Numbered from the stretch's first letter, positions 48,502-57,972 are shown. The stretch is 64,000 nucleotides of DNA from Muribaculaceae bacterium (GCA_022509065.1 JAFLTY010000007.1:1-64000); one strand, 5' to 3'. Program-made: numbers and translations. Notes: a model not told the origin generated them from the sequence alone.

Positions 48502-49731
48502 TTAATTGTATGATGAAGTGGTTTTCGAGGTTATGAGGCGTGAAATTAGGCTTATGACTAAGGCCATTGCAGCTATTACCCCCGCCACCAACAGTAAGTC
48601 CGAAATCTCGACTCTTACCGGATAATAGCCTATTGTCAATGCGTCGACATCTCCTGACAACTTCACAATATGGAACAATTGTTGCGCCAGAGACAATATA
48701 ACTCCTGCGATAATACCCAGAATTCCGCCGATAATAGTAACTAAAAAACCTTCGGCGATAAAAATATTGCCTATTAGTCTTGTGGGCGCACCGAGCGCGC
48801 GTAGAGTCCACATGTTGTCCTTTTTTTCGATAGCCATCAAGGATAGTGTGGAGATGACATTAAACAATGCAATCGCAAGGATGCATATAAGCATCATGAA
48901 GGTCACCCATTTCTCTATCGCTATCATGCGGAATGCGTCCTGACGTTGTTCCAGTCTCGTCAAAACCTTGAAATTGTCTCTGAAAGTTTTCTGAATCTCG
49001 TCCCTGATTTTTGCAATGTCCGGTTGGGGCTTTACGTATATTTCGATTGCTGTGGCCTCTCTATCGTAATCAAGCAGTTGGCGTGCTGTTGATAAAGGTA
49101 CCAACACCACGTCATTGTCCACATCTGGATTATTTACACGAAAGACGCCGCTGAAAACAGCGTCGGCACTACGGAACGAGGCGGCGGGATTGGCAGGGTT
49201 TATATTGCCCTTGCGTCTGGGGATAAGAAGTTGCAGCCTGGTATCAACTGACGGGTAGGCCGACACCTTGTTAGCCACGCCAACACTTAGCTGGATGGCA
49301 GGTGTGCCGTCCGACAACTCTTCGGCGTACTGTCCTGCTATTATTATGTTTCCTACCTCGGAAAGGGTATCGTATCCCGATGGTATTCCCTTGAGCACGA
49401 CAGGAAGCTGTGCGTCGCCGTCAATCAATAAAGCGCGTTCGCTTACCACGGCAACTGCCGATTCGACCCCGTTGACCGTCAATGCAACATCTATAACCGA
49501 ATCGCTGTTGGCTATCACCTTACCTTTGGCAGGGACGATAGCTAACTCAGGATCCAAAGCGGACAGTTGGCTAAGAGCCAAATCGCTAAAGCCATTAAAA
49601 ATACTCAGCACCAAAACCATAGCCATTGTGGCCAGAGCAACGCCGATAACGGCAATCAAAGCGATGACATTGACTGCCTTATGCGATTTTTTGGCTCGTA
49701 GATAGCGATACGCTATTTTAAATGAAAGCAT
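48502..49731 (-). CDS. ABC transporter permease of the LolC/LolE (FtsX-like) family
   Basis: This 409-residue inner-membrane protein has the LolC/E topology. One helix lies near the N-terminus (AVNVIALIAVIGVALATMAM), then a large periplasmic domain (about 55-270) and three helices at the C-terminus (WVTFMMLICILAIALFNVIS; FLVTIIGGILGIIAGVILSL; LLLVAGVIAAMALVISL). It probably extracts lipoproteins from the inner membrane for transport to the outer membrane, with an ATPase encoded elsewhere. In Bacteroidota this single gene usually follows rbfA, as here (86-base gap). Confidence 0.9.
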   Translation of the reverse strand: MLSFKIAYRYLRAKKSHKAVNVIALIAVIGVALATMAMVLVLSIFNGFSDLALSQLSALDPELAIVPAKGKVIANSDSVIDVALTVNGVESAVAVVSERALLIDGDAQLPVVLKGIPSGYDTLSEVGNIIIAGQYAEELSDGTPAIQLSVGVANKVSAYPSVDTRLQLLIPRRKGNINPANPAASFRSADAVFSGVFRVNNPDVDNDVVLVPLSTARQLLDYDREATAIEIYVKPQPDIAKIRDEIQKTFRDNFKVLTRLEQRQDAFRMIAIEKWVTFMMLICILAIALFNVISTLSLMAIEKKDNMWTLRALGAPTRLIGNIFIAEGFLVTIIGGILGIIAGVILSLAQQLFHIVKLSGDVDALTIGYYPVRVEISDLLLVAGVIAAMALVISLISRLITSKTTSSYN

Positions 49732-49817
49732 TCAGCTTACAAACGATTGGTTTGATGGTGTTTATGGATATTCCACGATATTAGCTTTCAGCCCGTGATT
49801 GTGCGAGCCGAAAAACG

Positions 49818-50183
49818 TCATTCGGTTGTTACCTCTGTATTCTGTTTGTCTTTGCCAAGCAGATGGTCGATGTTGTCAATATAATCGAGCGAGTCATCGA
49901 TGTAAAACGACAGTTCAGGAGTTTTGCGTAGCTGGAAACGCACTTTCGCGGCCAGTTCGTAACGTATGGTTTTGGCACTATTGTTAATGCTGTCAAGCAT
50001 TTCCTGAGCTTTCGATGAAGGGAACACCGATAAATATACTCGCGCGATAGACAGATCGGGTGATACTCTTACCGCACTCACCGACACAATGACATTGCGC
50101 ATCTTGGCAGTCTGTTGACGGAATATCTCGCTTAATTCCTTCTGTAGGAGGCGCGCTATTTTTGCTTGTCTTGTTGTTTCCAT
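49818..50183 (-). CDS. rbfA: Ribosome-binding factor A
   Basis: RbfA helps mature the 30S subunit and processes the 5' end of 16S rRNA at low temperature. The 121-residue protein shows the KH-like fold: RQAKIARLLQKELSEIFRQQ, then VIVSVSAVRVSPDLSIARVY and the C-terminal strand PELSFYIDDSLDYIDNIDHLL. Its position between an O-methyltransferase gene and the LolC/E permease on one strand is the usual Bacteroidota order. Confidence 0.96.
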   Translation of the reverse strand: METTRQAKIARLLQKELSEIFRQQTAKMRNVIVSVSAVRVSPDLSIARVYLSVFPSSKAQEMLDSINNSAKTIRYELAAKVRFQLRKTPELSFYIDDSLDYIDNIDHLLGKDKQNTEVTTE

Positions 50184-50268
50184 TATGATTGTTGTTTTAT
50201 GTTTTCTGTCAATATAACATTTGAGGGGACATATTGTTAAAGTTAATCGTCTTTATCAAGGGACAGGA

Positions 50269-50913
50269 CTAACTTATACGTCTCATCAGAGTTAGCCCGT
50301 CACGCACCGGCAGAATGACTTTCTCTAAACGGGGATGCGCTTTTACATAGTCGTTAAACTCGGCTATTGCGCGTGTCTGGCTATCTTTTGGCTCGTTAGA
50401 GCCGACAACTTTCATATCCCAGAGAGTGTTGTCCGCAAGGATAAAACCTCCTACCGGCACTTTGTCGAACACAGCGTCTAGATATTGCCTATACTGGCGT
50501 TTGTTGGCGTCTATAAACACCATATCCCACGATCCTTCCATTGTGTCGAGAAGTGTGAGAGCATCCCCGATATGAAGGTGTATTCGGTCTCCCATAGGTT
50601 GGGAGGCGAACAGTGTGGTCAGTTCGGGTTCTTTCTCCTCGTCAATTTCAACAGTGTCGATAATGGCTGTGTCGTTAAGACCCTCAGCTATCGCCAGTGT
50701 CGAATAACCGGTAAAGGTGCCCAGTTCCAAAACCCGTTGCGGATTAATCATGGCAGTAAGCATCTTGAGCAACCGTCCCTGATAATGTCCCGAACACATT
50801 CGCGGATAGAGATGGTGAAGATGTGTACGACGGTACACGTCTTTAAGCACTTGCGGCTCCTCATCGATGTGTGCGAGTATATACTCCTCAAGGTGGTCGT
50901 TATAAGCCAACAT
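50269..50913 (-). CDS. SAM-dependent O-methyltransferase (caffeoyl-CoA OMT-like)
   Basis: This 214-residue protein has a class I methyltransferase fold with the motifs VLELGTFTGYSTLAIAEGL (SAM binding), DTVEIDEE and WDMVFIDANKRQYRQYLDA, characteristic of the catechol/caffeoyl-CoA O-methyltransferase group. In bacteria such proteins can methylate small phenols or 5-hydroxyuridine in tRNA (TrmR type); both remain possible here. It heads the rbfA set on the minus strand and is divergent from manC. A TAATTTTG is found on its strand at 50944-50937 without a clear -33 box. Confidence 0.9.
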   Translation of the reverse strand: MLAYNDHLEEYILAHIDEEPQVLKDVYRRTHLHHLYPRMCSGHYQGRLLKMLTAMINPQRVLELGTFTGYSTLAIAEGLNDTAIIDTVEIDEEKEPELTTLFASQPMGDRIHLHIGDALTLLDTMEGSWDMVFIDANKRQYRQYLDAVFDKVPVGGFILADNTLWDMKVVGSNEPKDSQTRAIAEFNDYVKAHPRLEKVILPVRDGLTLMRRIS

Positions 50914-51095
50914 TTTTGTCTGTTAATTTCAAATCACAAAATTAATTAATATTTTTTGAAAAGTCGGGCAAATTGTCTAACTTAGTGGCTCGAACGACGT
51001 CATACCACTTATTGCGACAGTCAATCTTTTTTATTTTAAGCTTTATCATTAGGACTTTAATCGTTTAAGTCTAACCAAATCCTTAACTAAATTCC

Positions 51096-52184
51096 ATGCA
51101 TACCAAAAACTCTCATCGATATTGTGTAATAATGTGCGGAGGCATAGGCAGCCGTTTTTGGCCTTACAGCCGCACTTCACTACCCAAACAATTCCTGGAT
51201 TTCTTTGGCACGGGCTCAACACTTCTCCAAATGACATACGAACGTATTCTCCCCATAGTGAATGCGGAGAATATAATAGTGGTGACTAATGCCGAATATG
51301 CCGATTTGGTGCGCGAGCAGCTGCCCGACATAAAACCCGAAAACATCCTTTACGAGCCGGCACGCCGTAACACGGCGCCCTGTGTAGCGTGGGCTGCAAG
51401 CCATATTCGCAGCATCGATCCCGAGGGGTCGATGATAGTCACTCCCGCCGACCATCTGATAACACGTCAGCCAGAATTTATCGAGGCCGTCAAACGTGGG
51501 TTCGATTTTGTGGAACAAAACGACGCCCTACTAACCTTGGGTATAACCCCCATGCGACCTGACACCGGATACGGATATATACAGGTTGGCGAGCGCATTG
51601 ACGGCAATATAAGCAAAGTGAAGACTTTCACCGAAAAACCCGACCGCCAGATGGCCGAAGTGTTTTTGTCGACCGGCGAGTTTTTCTGGAACTCGGGAAT
51701 TTTCTTGTGGCGCACAGCTACCATCCTCGAGGCTTTCGACAAATGCGCTCCCGAAATTGCCGCTTTGTTCAAACATTGCGACACGTTGACCGATGACCGA
51801 CAAAGGCAGCATTATATCGAGACTCATTTCGCGTCGTGTCCTGCTATCTCTATTGACTATGCCGTCATGGAAAAGGCCGATAATGTCTATGTCGAGACAG
51901 TAAAGTTCGGCTGGAGCGATTTGGGAACATGGTCGGCGTTATTTGACCATTCTCCAAAAAACCGCGATAACAACGTCACACAAAACTGTAACGTGCTATC
52001 GTACGACTCGTCGGGTAATATCTTTGCCGTACGAGGCGAAAAACTCATTGTCGTGAACGGCCTTCACGATTACATAGTGGCCGATGCCGGCGATGTGCTT
52101 CTTATCTGTCCCAAAGCCGACGAACAGCGCATACGCAACATTGTCAACGATGCCCACGCCTCCTTCGGCGACAAATTCATCTAA
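51096..52184 (+). CDS. manC: Mannose-1-phosphate guanylyltransferase
   Basis: This enzyme makes GDP-mannose from mannose 1-phosphate and GTP, feeding surface polysaccharides and GDP-fucose. The 362-residue protein has the nucleotidyltransferase signature CGGIGSRFWPYSRTSLPKQF (about residues 13-32), then VTPADHLI and FTEKPD, and the catalytic-site block FFWNSGIFLW. A left-handed helix domain without an isomerase part follows, so it is the monofunctional type. It is transcribed alone on the plus strand and shares a strong bidirectional hairpin with ald. Confidence 0.95.
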   Translation: MHTKNSHRYCVIMCGGIGSRFWPYSRTSLPKQFLDFFGTGSTLLQMTYERILPIVNAENIIVVTNAEYADLVREQLPDIKPENILYEPARRNTAPCVAWAASHIRSIDPEGSMIVTPADHLITRQPEFIEAVKRGFDFVEQNDALLTLGITPMRPDTGYGYIQVGERIDGNISKVKTFTEKPDRQMAEVFLSTGEFFWNSGIFLWRTATILEAFDKCAPEIAALFKHCDTLTDDRQRQHYIETHFASCPAISIDYAVMEKADNVYVETVKFGWSDLGTWSALFDHSPKNRDNNVTQNCNVLSYDSSGNIFAVRGEKLIVVNGLHDYIVADAGDVLLICPKADEQRIRNIVNDAHASFGDKFI

Positions 52185-52270
52185 CCATTGTATTCTACTT
52201 CGGGTCGATGTAGAAAATATCGGAGCAAAATAAAATACTGATTGTCTAATAGTTTATATAATAATAATTT

Positions 52271-52312
52271 AAACAGTTAAGGAGGTGAATAAATTCACCT
52301 CCTTAACTGTTT
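52271..52312. terminator. Bidirectional terminator between manC and ald
   Basis: AAACAGTTAAGGAGGTGAAT (52271-52290) pairs without mismatch with the 20 bases 52293-52312, leaving almost no loop, so the effective stem is about 18-19 bp. It is flanked by A/T-rich DNA on both sides and lies between two convergent genes. Confidence 0.88.
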
Positions 52313-52357
52313 AATGATAACGGACGCAGTTATAAAGTTTGAAGCGTCCGGGTGGGG

Positions 52358-53467
52358 TTATTTCAGTTCGAGGGGGGTATAGGGGAGGTTCCACGCTTCG
52401 GCAACAGCCTTGAAGGTTACTTTGCCGTCAACAACGTTGACACCCTGAGCGAGCCCGGCGTCGGCTTTGCAGGCTTCAACCCAGCCCATATCGGCAAGAC
52501 GGAGTGCGTAAGGCAGAGTGGCGTTTGTCAGCGCGAGAGTCGAGGTATAGGGCACTGCGCCGGGGATGTTTGCGACAGCGTAGTGTATAACACCGTCTAC
52601 AACATACACGGGTTCGTCGTGGCTTGTGGCGTGTGATGTTTCGAAGCAACCGCCCTGGTCGATAGCTACGTCAACCATAACCGAACCGGGAGCAAGCAGT
52701 TTGACCATGTCTTTGGTTACCAAATGGGGAGCTTTTGCACCGGGCACGAGTACCGAACCGATAACGAGGTCGGTGTCGGGGAGTTCGTTTTCGATATTGT
52801 GCTGGCTTGAGTAAAGGGTCTTGACGTTTTTAGGCATTACTTCGGCAACGTGGCGAAGTGTGGGCAGCGATATGTCGGTGATGGTTACATCGGCACCGAG
52901 GCCGGCTGCCATAAGAGCGGCGTTACGGCCAACTACACCTGCGCCAAGTACAAGGACTTTGGCGGGTTTGACACCGGGTACACCACCGATAAGCAGACCT
53001 TTGCCCCCTTGGGGTTTTTCGAGGAAGCGTGCGCCTTCCTGTATAGACATACGGCCGGCAACCTCACTCATGGGTATGAGAAGAGGAAGAAGACCCATGC
53101 GGTCGCGTACTGTTTCGTAGGCTATACATGTGGCACCGGATGCTATCATTGCCTTGGTGAGTTCTTCGTCGCTGGCAAAATGGAAATAGGTGAAGAGAAG
53201 TTGACCTTTCTTAACCAATTTATATTCGGGTTCGATAGGTTCTTTCACTTTGATGATCATGTCGGCGATAGCATAAGTTTCTTCTATTGTGGGAAGAATC
53301 TTAGCTCCGGCCTTAACGTATTCGTCGTCGGCAAATCCGCTGCCTTCGCCTGCGGTGTGCTGCACATAGACAGTGTGGCCGTGTTTAACCAGTTCTTTTA
53401 CACCCGCGGGTGTCACTGCAACGCGATTTTCGTTGTTTTTGATTTCTTTGGGAACACCGATAATCAT
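52358..53467 (-). CDS. ald: Alanine dehydrogenase
   Basis: This enzyme interconverts L-alanine and pyruvate with NAD. The 369-residue protein has the N-terminal MIIGVPKEIKNNENRVAVTP, the substrate-binding VKVKEPIEPEY, and the NAD-binding VLGAGVVGRNAALMAAGLGA with DVTITD. It is full length. It lies 59 bases after the amylase gene and downstream of an Lrp-type regulator on the same strand. Alanine-responsive control by that regulator is a reasonable expectation. Confidence 0.97.
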   Translation of the reverse strand: MIIGVPKEIKNNENRVAVTPAGVKELVKHGHTVYVQHTAGEGSGFADDEYVKAGAKILPTIEETYAIADMIIKVKEPIEPEYKLVKKGQLLFTYFHFASDEELTKAMIASGATCIAYETVRDRMGLLPLLIPMSEVAGRMSIQEGARFLEKPQGGKGLLIGGVPGVKPAKVLVLGAGVVGRNAALMAAGLGADVTITDISLPTLRHVAEVMPKNVKTLYSSQHNIENELPDTDLVIGSVLVPGAKAPHLVTKDMVKLLAPGSVMVDVAIDQGGCFETSHATSHDEPVYVVDGVIHYAVANIPGAVPYTSTLALTNATLPYALRLADMGWVEACKADAGLAQGVNVVDGKVTFKAVAEAWNLPYTPLELK

Positions 53468-53526
53468 TGTTCTTTTGTTTTTAAGGTTAAATATTAAGGT
53501 TTATATAAAGTTGAGAAATATTATTT

Positions 53527-54918
53527 TCAGTTGACAGTAAAGATGAAATATTCACCGGATTCGAGTGTCTCGGGGATGGAGGTTCCTCCGTTTTTGACGC
53601 TAACGGCTTTGGCGTTTGTCATGTCGGGTGAGGCGCTGTCAAAGGTTACAGTCTGAGTTTCAGCCCCCAGATTCACCCCGACAATGGTGCGGCTGTTGCC
53701 GTCCTTGCGTTCGAAAACAAGCACGTCTGGCGATGTGGTGCGATAGGTTATCATGCTTGCAGTGGATGCATCGGCCGACAATTCGGGTCGGGAGTGTTTA
53801 AGACTGTTTAAAGCGGTGTAGAAGAGTGTCCAGTCGTTTGATGTCCAGTCGGGAGCTTCGTCTTTGACGAAAAACTCGAACGGGCGGTTCATGCCCACCT
53901 CCTGTCCGGTGTATATAAGCGGCATGCCGGGTAGTGTGTATGTTAACACAGCAAAGGCCGGAACGAGATGGCCAAGGCGGTCAAACTCAGTGCCTTCCCA
54001 TGAGTTCAAATCGTGGTTGGTTATCATATTCATCAAATATGCCCCCAACGGAAAGTCAGCATGCTGCCGTTGAACCAGTGTCGGTATATCTGAGGCGCGA
54101 GCCGGTGCAGGGGTGTGAACGTATCCATCGTTTCCCACAAAACCATACTGGCCGGCATTCGCCGATATGGCGTTAAAAAGGTCTTTCATGGGCCAGTTAT
54201 AGGCCATGTCAAAAGCGTGTTCCTCCAAATCGGGCGCACTCGCTTCGGCAAGCATGAACAATTCGGGTTGTAGTGCTTGAAGACGCTGTCGGGCGTCGTT
54301 CCAGAAATCGGTGGGAACCTCCATGGCAACATCGCAACGGAAACCATCGACGCCAACATCGGTAAGCCAGTACGACATAGCGTCTATCATTGCCTCACGC
54401 GTGCCAATGTTTGAATAATCCAACTTATACACATCGGTCCAGTCATAAGGGCCGTACATGTCTCCTTTCTCGTTACGGGCGTAGTAGTCGGGATGCTCAA
54501 TAACCCACGCGTTGTCGCATCCTGTGTGATTGGGTACCCAGTCGAGAATGACTTTCATTCCGCGTGCGTGGGCATTGTCGACAAGGGTTTTGAAATCAGC
54601 GAGGGTGCCAAATTCAGGATTAACCGCTTTATAATCTTTCACTGCATAGTAGCTTCCAAGTTCGCCCTTGCGGTTTTTTTCACTTATTGGATGTATGGGC
54701 ATGAACCACAGGATATCCACTCCGAGGTCTTTAAGACGGTCAAGGTTGGCGTTGACTCCTGCAAACGACCCTTCGTCGGTGAACTGACGGGTGTTGACTT
54801 CGTAAATAACGGCATTCTTAGCCCACTCGGGATGTTTGACAGTGGTGGGAGCCGCACCGAATACGGGCATCCCTATTGTCGCTGCAAAAATCAACGACAG
54901 TAAAGATTTGGTTTTCAT
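53527..54918 (-). CDS. Secreted or periplasmic GH13 alpha-amylase-family enzyme
   Basis: This 463-residue exported enzyme has a signal peptide (MKTKSLLSLIFAATIGMPVFG) and a complete GH13 barrel. Conserved regions are DWVPNHTG, GVDGFRCDVA with nucleophile Asp196, FMLAEAS with acid/base Glu225, and ITNHDLNSW with Asp303. A small beta-sandwich C-domain follows (about 400-463). It probably degrades alpha-glucans such as starch or glycogen fragments. It is placed between an Lrp regulator gene (23-base gap) and ald, an unusual neighbourhood for an amylase; no SusCD pair is nearby. Confidence 0.93.
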   Translation of the reverse strand: MKTKSLLSLIFAATIGMPVFGAAPTTVKHPEWAKNAVIYEVNTRQFTDEGSFAGVNANLDRLKDLGVDILWFMPIHPISEKNRKGELGSYYAVKDYKAVNPEFGTLADFKTLVDNAHARGMKVILDWVPNHTGCDNAWVIEHPDYYARNEKGDMYGPYDWTDVYKLDYSNIGTREAMIDAMSYWLTDVGVDGFRCDVAMEVPTDFWNDARQRLQALQPELFMLAEASAPDLEEHAFDMAYNWPMKDLFNAISANAGQYGFVGNDGYVHTPAPARASDIPTLVQRQHADFPLGAYLMNMITNHDLNSWEGTEFDRLGHLVPAFAVLTYTLPGMPLIYTGQEVGMNRPFEFFVKDEAPDWTSNDWTLFYTALNSLKHSRPELSADASTASMITYRTTSPDVLVFERKDGNSRTIVGVNLGAETQTVTFDSASPDMTNAKAVSVKNGGTSIPETLESGEYFIFTVN

Positions 54919-54941
54919 GTCTTGAAAAAAACTGCTTACAG

Positions 54942-55394
54942 TTACAGTGGCATTGAACGGTGAATTGAGTTGTCAAGCGATATGAAAGTCTCGGTGCCGA
55001 TAACTCCGGGAATCATTTGTATGCGGTTGTTAAGCAATTCCATGAGGTGTTCGTTGTCGCGCGCGTACACCTTGAGGAGCATCCCGAAAGTGCCGGTGGT
55101 GTAGTGGCATTCGACCACTTCAGGTATTTTTTCGAGTTCGCGGACAGCCTCGCGGTACATTGCTCCTCGTTCAAGGCTGACGCCTATATAAGTGCAAGTA
55201 CTGAAACCCAGTGACTTAGGGTTGACATTATATCCTGAACCGGTAATGACTCCAAGTTCACAAAGGCGTTGTATGCGCTGATGTACGGCGGCACGCGACA
55301 CTCCGCACTCATGCGCCACATCTTTTGACGGGATGCGGGCGTTTTTCATGATTATGGATAATATCTTTCGGTCAAGGCTGTCTATTTTTTCCAT
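54942..55394 (-). CDS. Lrp/AsnC-family transcriptional regulator
   Basis: This 150-residue regulator has an N-terminal winged helix-turn-helix (LDRKILSIIMKNARIPSKDV then ECGVSRAAVHQRIQRLCELG) and a C-terminal RAM effector-binding domain (VNPKSLGFSTCTYIGVSLE then VVECHYTTGTFGMLLKVYA). Amino acids are the usual ligands. Its own promoter region has a candidate operator dyad. Its neighbours downstream are the GH13 gene and ald, so alanine is the most obvious candidate ligand, by inference. Confidence 0.93.
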   Translation of the reverse strand: MEKIDSLDRKILSIIMKNARIPSKDVAHECGVSRAAVHQRIQRLCELGVITGSGYNVNPKSLGFSTCTYIGVSLERGAMYREAVRELEKIPEVVECHYTTGTFGMLLKVYARDNEHLMELLNNRIQMIPGVIGTETFISLDNSIHRSMPL

Positions 55395-55465
55395 AGCATT
55401 GTATTGTTTGTCGTTGTATTATGCTTTTTTGTTGAGGTATGGCCGGTATCGCGCCAAACCACTTG

Positions 55466-55496
55466 CAAAATTACAAAATTATTGTAATACTGCAAG
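55466..55496 (-). promoter_or_regulatory. Promoter and candidate operator of the Lrp-ald run
   Basis: On the minus strand CTTG (55496-55493) and TAATTTTG (55473-55466) are 19 bases apart. Between and overlapping them lies the palindrome TTACAA-AATTA-TTGTAA (55471-55487), placed where a bound regulator would block polymerase. A tandem second TAATTTTG (55481-55474) also exists. The leader to the ATG at 55394 would be about 65 bases. Confidence 0.6.
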
Positions 55497-55627
55497 CATT
55501 TTGTAAAACATATAAACGAAAAAATGTTAAAATTTAGACAAAATTATTTTTTCAGCATTGAACTGTTCACAACATTTCCAACCTCATTCATATTTCATAG
55601 CAGTGTGATAGGACTCGAGATGTATGG

Positions 55628-55927
55628 TCAGTGAATGAAAAGACGTCGAATAATAGGAGATTGAGAAGCACCCGCCAATTCATTGAGGCGTTGTACTATA
55701 GCATCGGACATAAAGGCGAGTTCGTTTTTTATAGGGCCGGAAGTGATGCGGACATGTAATTCATCGTTTTTGACCCATCGGGCGGATGTATATCGGTTTA
55801 TTGTGGGTCCGACGGCCTCGGGCCACAGATAACAGATGCGGTGTGCGTCATAACTGTTCTGAGCGCCGGCTTCGCGGATGGCTTGGCGGATAAGATCGCC
55901 AATTTGTATGGCATCGTGACGTTTCAT
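55628..55927 (-). CDS. DUF721 (DciA-like) protein
   Basis: This 99-residue protein belongs to DUF721, whose better studied members (DciA) help load the replicative helicase in bacteria without DnaC. The pattern ICYLWPEAVGPTINRYTSAR and LHVRITSGPIKNELAFM is typical. It starts 3 bases after the recF stop, the usual Bacteroidota pairing, so it is probably translationally coupled and involved in replication or recombination. Confidence 0.9.
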   Translation of the reverse strand: MKRHDAIQIGDLIRQAIREAGAQNSYDAHRICYLWPEAVGPTINRYTSARWVKNDELHVRITSGPIKNELAFMSDAIVQRLNELAGASQSPIIRRLFIH

Positions 55928-55930
55928 GGA

Positions 55931-57043
55931 TTATCGCAGCTGCACCGCCTGAGTGAACACTCCGTCAGTTACTGTCCATAACGATTGGGCTCCCGGCAGA
56001 TGCGATAGAATTTCGTCGAGATGTTTGCGGTTGGTGTCCGTAATGAATATTTGTCCGAACTCCGAGCCCGTGACCAGCGCGATGATATTTTCGACGCGAC
56101 GGCTGTCGAGTTTGTCGAAAATGTCGTCGAGCAATAATAGAGGTTTGAGTCCTGTTGCCTTAGCGAGAAAGTCATATTGTGCCAGTCGCAACGCTATGGT
56201 GAAGGTCTTTGACTGTCCTTGTGAGGCAGTGCGCCTCAATGGCAAGTCGTTGAGCGACATTTCCAGGTCGTCACGGTGTGGTCCTGCGGATGTGAAACCG
56301 AGCATGCGGTCGCGATCCCGACGATGGTCAAGGATGTTTATCAACGAACCGTCCGGATCGTTATCCATCTGAGTGTTAAGACTCAAAGATGTTCTTTCGG
56401 ACGAGTTGGAGATGGCGTTATAATAGCGTTGATGGATTTGGACAAGTTGCTCGACGAAACGCCTACGCTCGGCAGTGATGATATTTGCGAAAGCGTCCAT
56501 AGCCGTTTCATAAGCTTGGAAAAGGGCGGCGTCGCGTATGTCGCTGCGTAGCAATTTGTTGCGGTTGTCAAGAGCGTTGTTGTATTTAATGAGGGCATCA
56601 AGATATGTCGGGTTGCCTTGGCTGATGACCATGTCCATGAAGCGACGACGCACCTCGCCCGCGCCGGTTATAAGGTCCATATCGGCGGGCGATACAAGAA
56701 CCGTTGGAAATAGGCCAATGTGATCGCTTAGGCGCGGATATTCCTTGCCGGAGCGTTTAACCGATTTACGACGTTTGGCTCCTATGCTGATATTGATGTC
56801 CTCATCAGTGTTGTGACGTAAGTACTGAGCTTGCAACAGTGCGAATTCTTCATCCCGATGTACTATAAGGCTGTCATGCACTCCGGTGAAACTACGGCAG
56901 AAACTAAGGTAATATATGGCGTCGAGAAGGTTACTCTTGCCCATACCGTTATCGCCCAAAAAACAGTTAAGTTTATCGGAAAAGGTGAGTTTTGTCGAGG
57001 CGATATTTTTGAAATTAGTTATGGCAAGCTGTCGTAGAAGCAT
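55931..57043 (-). CDS. recF: DNA replication and repair protein RecF
   Basis: RecF is an SMC-like ATPase that helps load RecA at gaps. I start it at ATG 57043 (MLLRQLAITNFKNI), which aligns with the family's beginning; 11 codons upstream an alternative would add a hydrophobic leader without support. The 370-residue protein shows Walker A GDNGMGKSN (about 30-38), the family motif FTSAGPHRDDLEMSLN, the ABC-type signature RTASQGQSKTFTIALRLAQ and Walker B PLLLLDDIFDKLD. It precedes the DUF721 gene by 3 bases. Confidence 0.96.
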   Translation of the reverse strand: MLLRQLAITNFKNIASTKLTFSDKLNCFLGDNGMGKSNLLDAIYYLSFCRSFTGVHDSLIVHRDEEFALLQAQYLRHNTDEDINISIGAKRRKSVKRSGKEYPRLSDHIGLFPTVLVSPADMDLITGAGEVRRRFMDMVISQGNPTYLDALIKYNNALDNRNKLLRSDIRDAALFQAYETAMDAFANIITAERRRFVEQLVQIHQRYYNAISNSSERTSLSLNTQMDNDPDGSLINILDHRRDRDRMLGFTSAGPHRDDLEMSLNDLPLRRTASQGQSKTFTIALRLAQYDFLAKATGLKPLLLLDDIFDKLDSRRVENIIALVTGSEFGQIFITDTNRKHLDEILSHLPGAQSLWTVTDGVFTQAVQLR

Positions 57044-57150
57044 CACAAAGGTGAAAAAGGAGAGGTTAATAGCCAATAAACCATTCAGTCCCTTTTTGTC
57101 GCAAAAAGATGAGAAGATAACGGAATGAATCGAAACGACGTGACTCTATG

Positions 57151-57972
57151 TCAATTTTCCGCTTCTTCGAAATGGGTCTGGAAAAACCACAGCTGATATG
57201 GAAGAGCGTTTCTCCAGTAGGGGTTGTTATGTGCCCCGGGTCGCGAGATAAAGTCGTGAGGAATCTTTGCATCAACAAGAGCCTGATGGAGATTGTTGTT
57301 GACGTCAGCAAAGAAATCATCAACTCCACAGTCAAAAATGATATTGTTGACACCGGGTTTCAACGTAGGTACAAGAGTTGTGACGGTGTATGCGTCCCAA
57401 AGTTCCGGGTTTTCATCCTTGGCACCAAGCGCTTCTTTCATTTTCCATCTTTCCGGGAAAGGACGTATGTCCACGCCGCCCGATGTAGAGCCGCAATTTT
57501 TCCATATATCGGGATGTCGCAAGCCAAGCCATAAACCGCCGTGACCACCCATACTGAGGCCGGTAATAGCCCGATGCTGAGCAGTGGGGTTGGTGGGATA
57601 ATTACTGTCGATGTAGGGCACAAGAACTTCGGTGAAGAATGACTCCATGCGTACGTCAGGATTAGCGGGAGCATCCCAGTACCAAGTGTCCATGCCCGAA
57701 GGAAGGACAAATACCATCCCATAGCGGTCGGCCCATTCGCCGAGGTCAGGACGAACAATAGTCCAGGAGTTATTGTCGCCACCGAAACCGTTGAGTAGAT
57801 AGACCGTATTGAAGCCATCGGCCGGTTTTGGTGTATCGGGAGTTATCACCGTTACGTTCATGTCTGTCGGAAGATATCCGGCTGCGGACACGCTTATGGT
57901 GTCGGTTTTGTGAGCTGACGCTACAAAAGAAAGGCAAGAGGCCAGGACTAAGTAAAAAAAGCGTTTATTCAT
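57151..57972 (-). CDS. Secreted esterase of the alpha/beta-hydrolase (esterase D-like) family
   Basis: This 273-residue exported hydrolase has a signal peptide (residues 1-20, ending VASA). The nucleophile Ser140 lies in GLSMGGHGG and is preceded by an oxyanion-side NGFGGDNNSW. The remaining catalytic positions are probably Asp in FDCGVDDFF and His in RPGAHNNPYW. The family includes tributyrin esterases, S-formylglutathione hydrolases and feruloyl-type esterases; the substrate cannot be decided. Its first 8 bases overlap the 3' end of the cytidylate-kinase-like gene. Confidence 0.9.
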   Translation of the reverse strand: MNKRFFYLVLASCLSFVASAHKTDTISVSAAGYLPTDMNVTVITPDTPKPADGFNTVYLLNGFGGDNNSWTIVRPDLGEWADRYGMVFVLPSGMDTWYWDAPANPDVRMESFFTEVLVPYIDSNYPTNPTAQHRAITGLSMGGHGGLWLGLRHPDIWKNCGSTSGGVDIRPFPERWKMKEALGAKDENPELWDAYTVTTLVPTLKPGVNNIIFDCGVDDFFADVNNNLHQALVDAKIPHDFISRPGAHNNPYWRNALPYQLWFFQTHFEEAEN

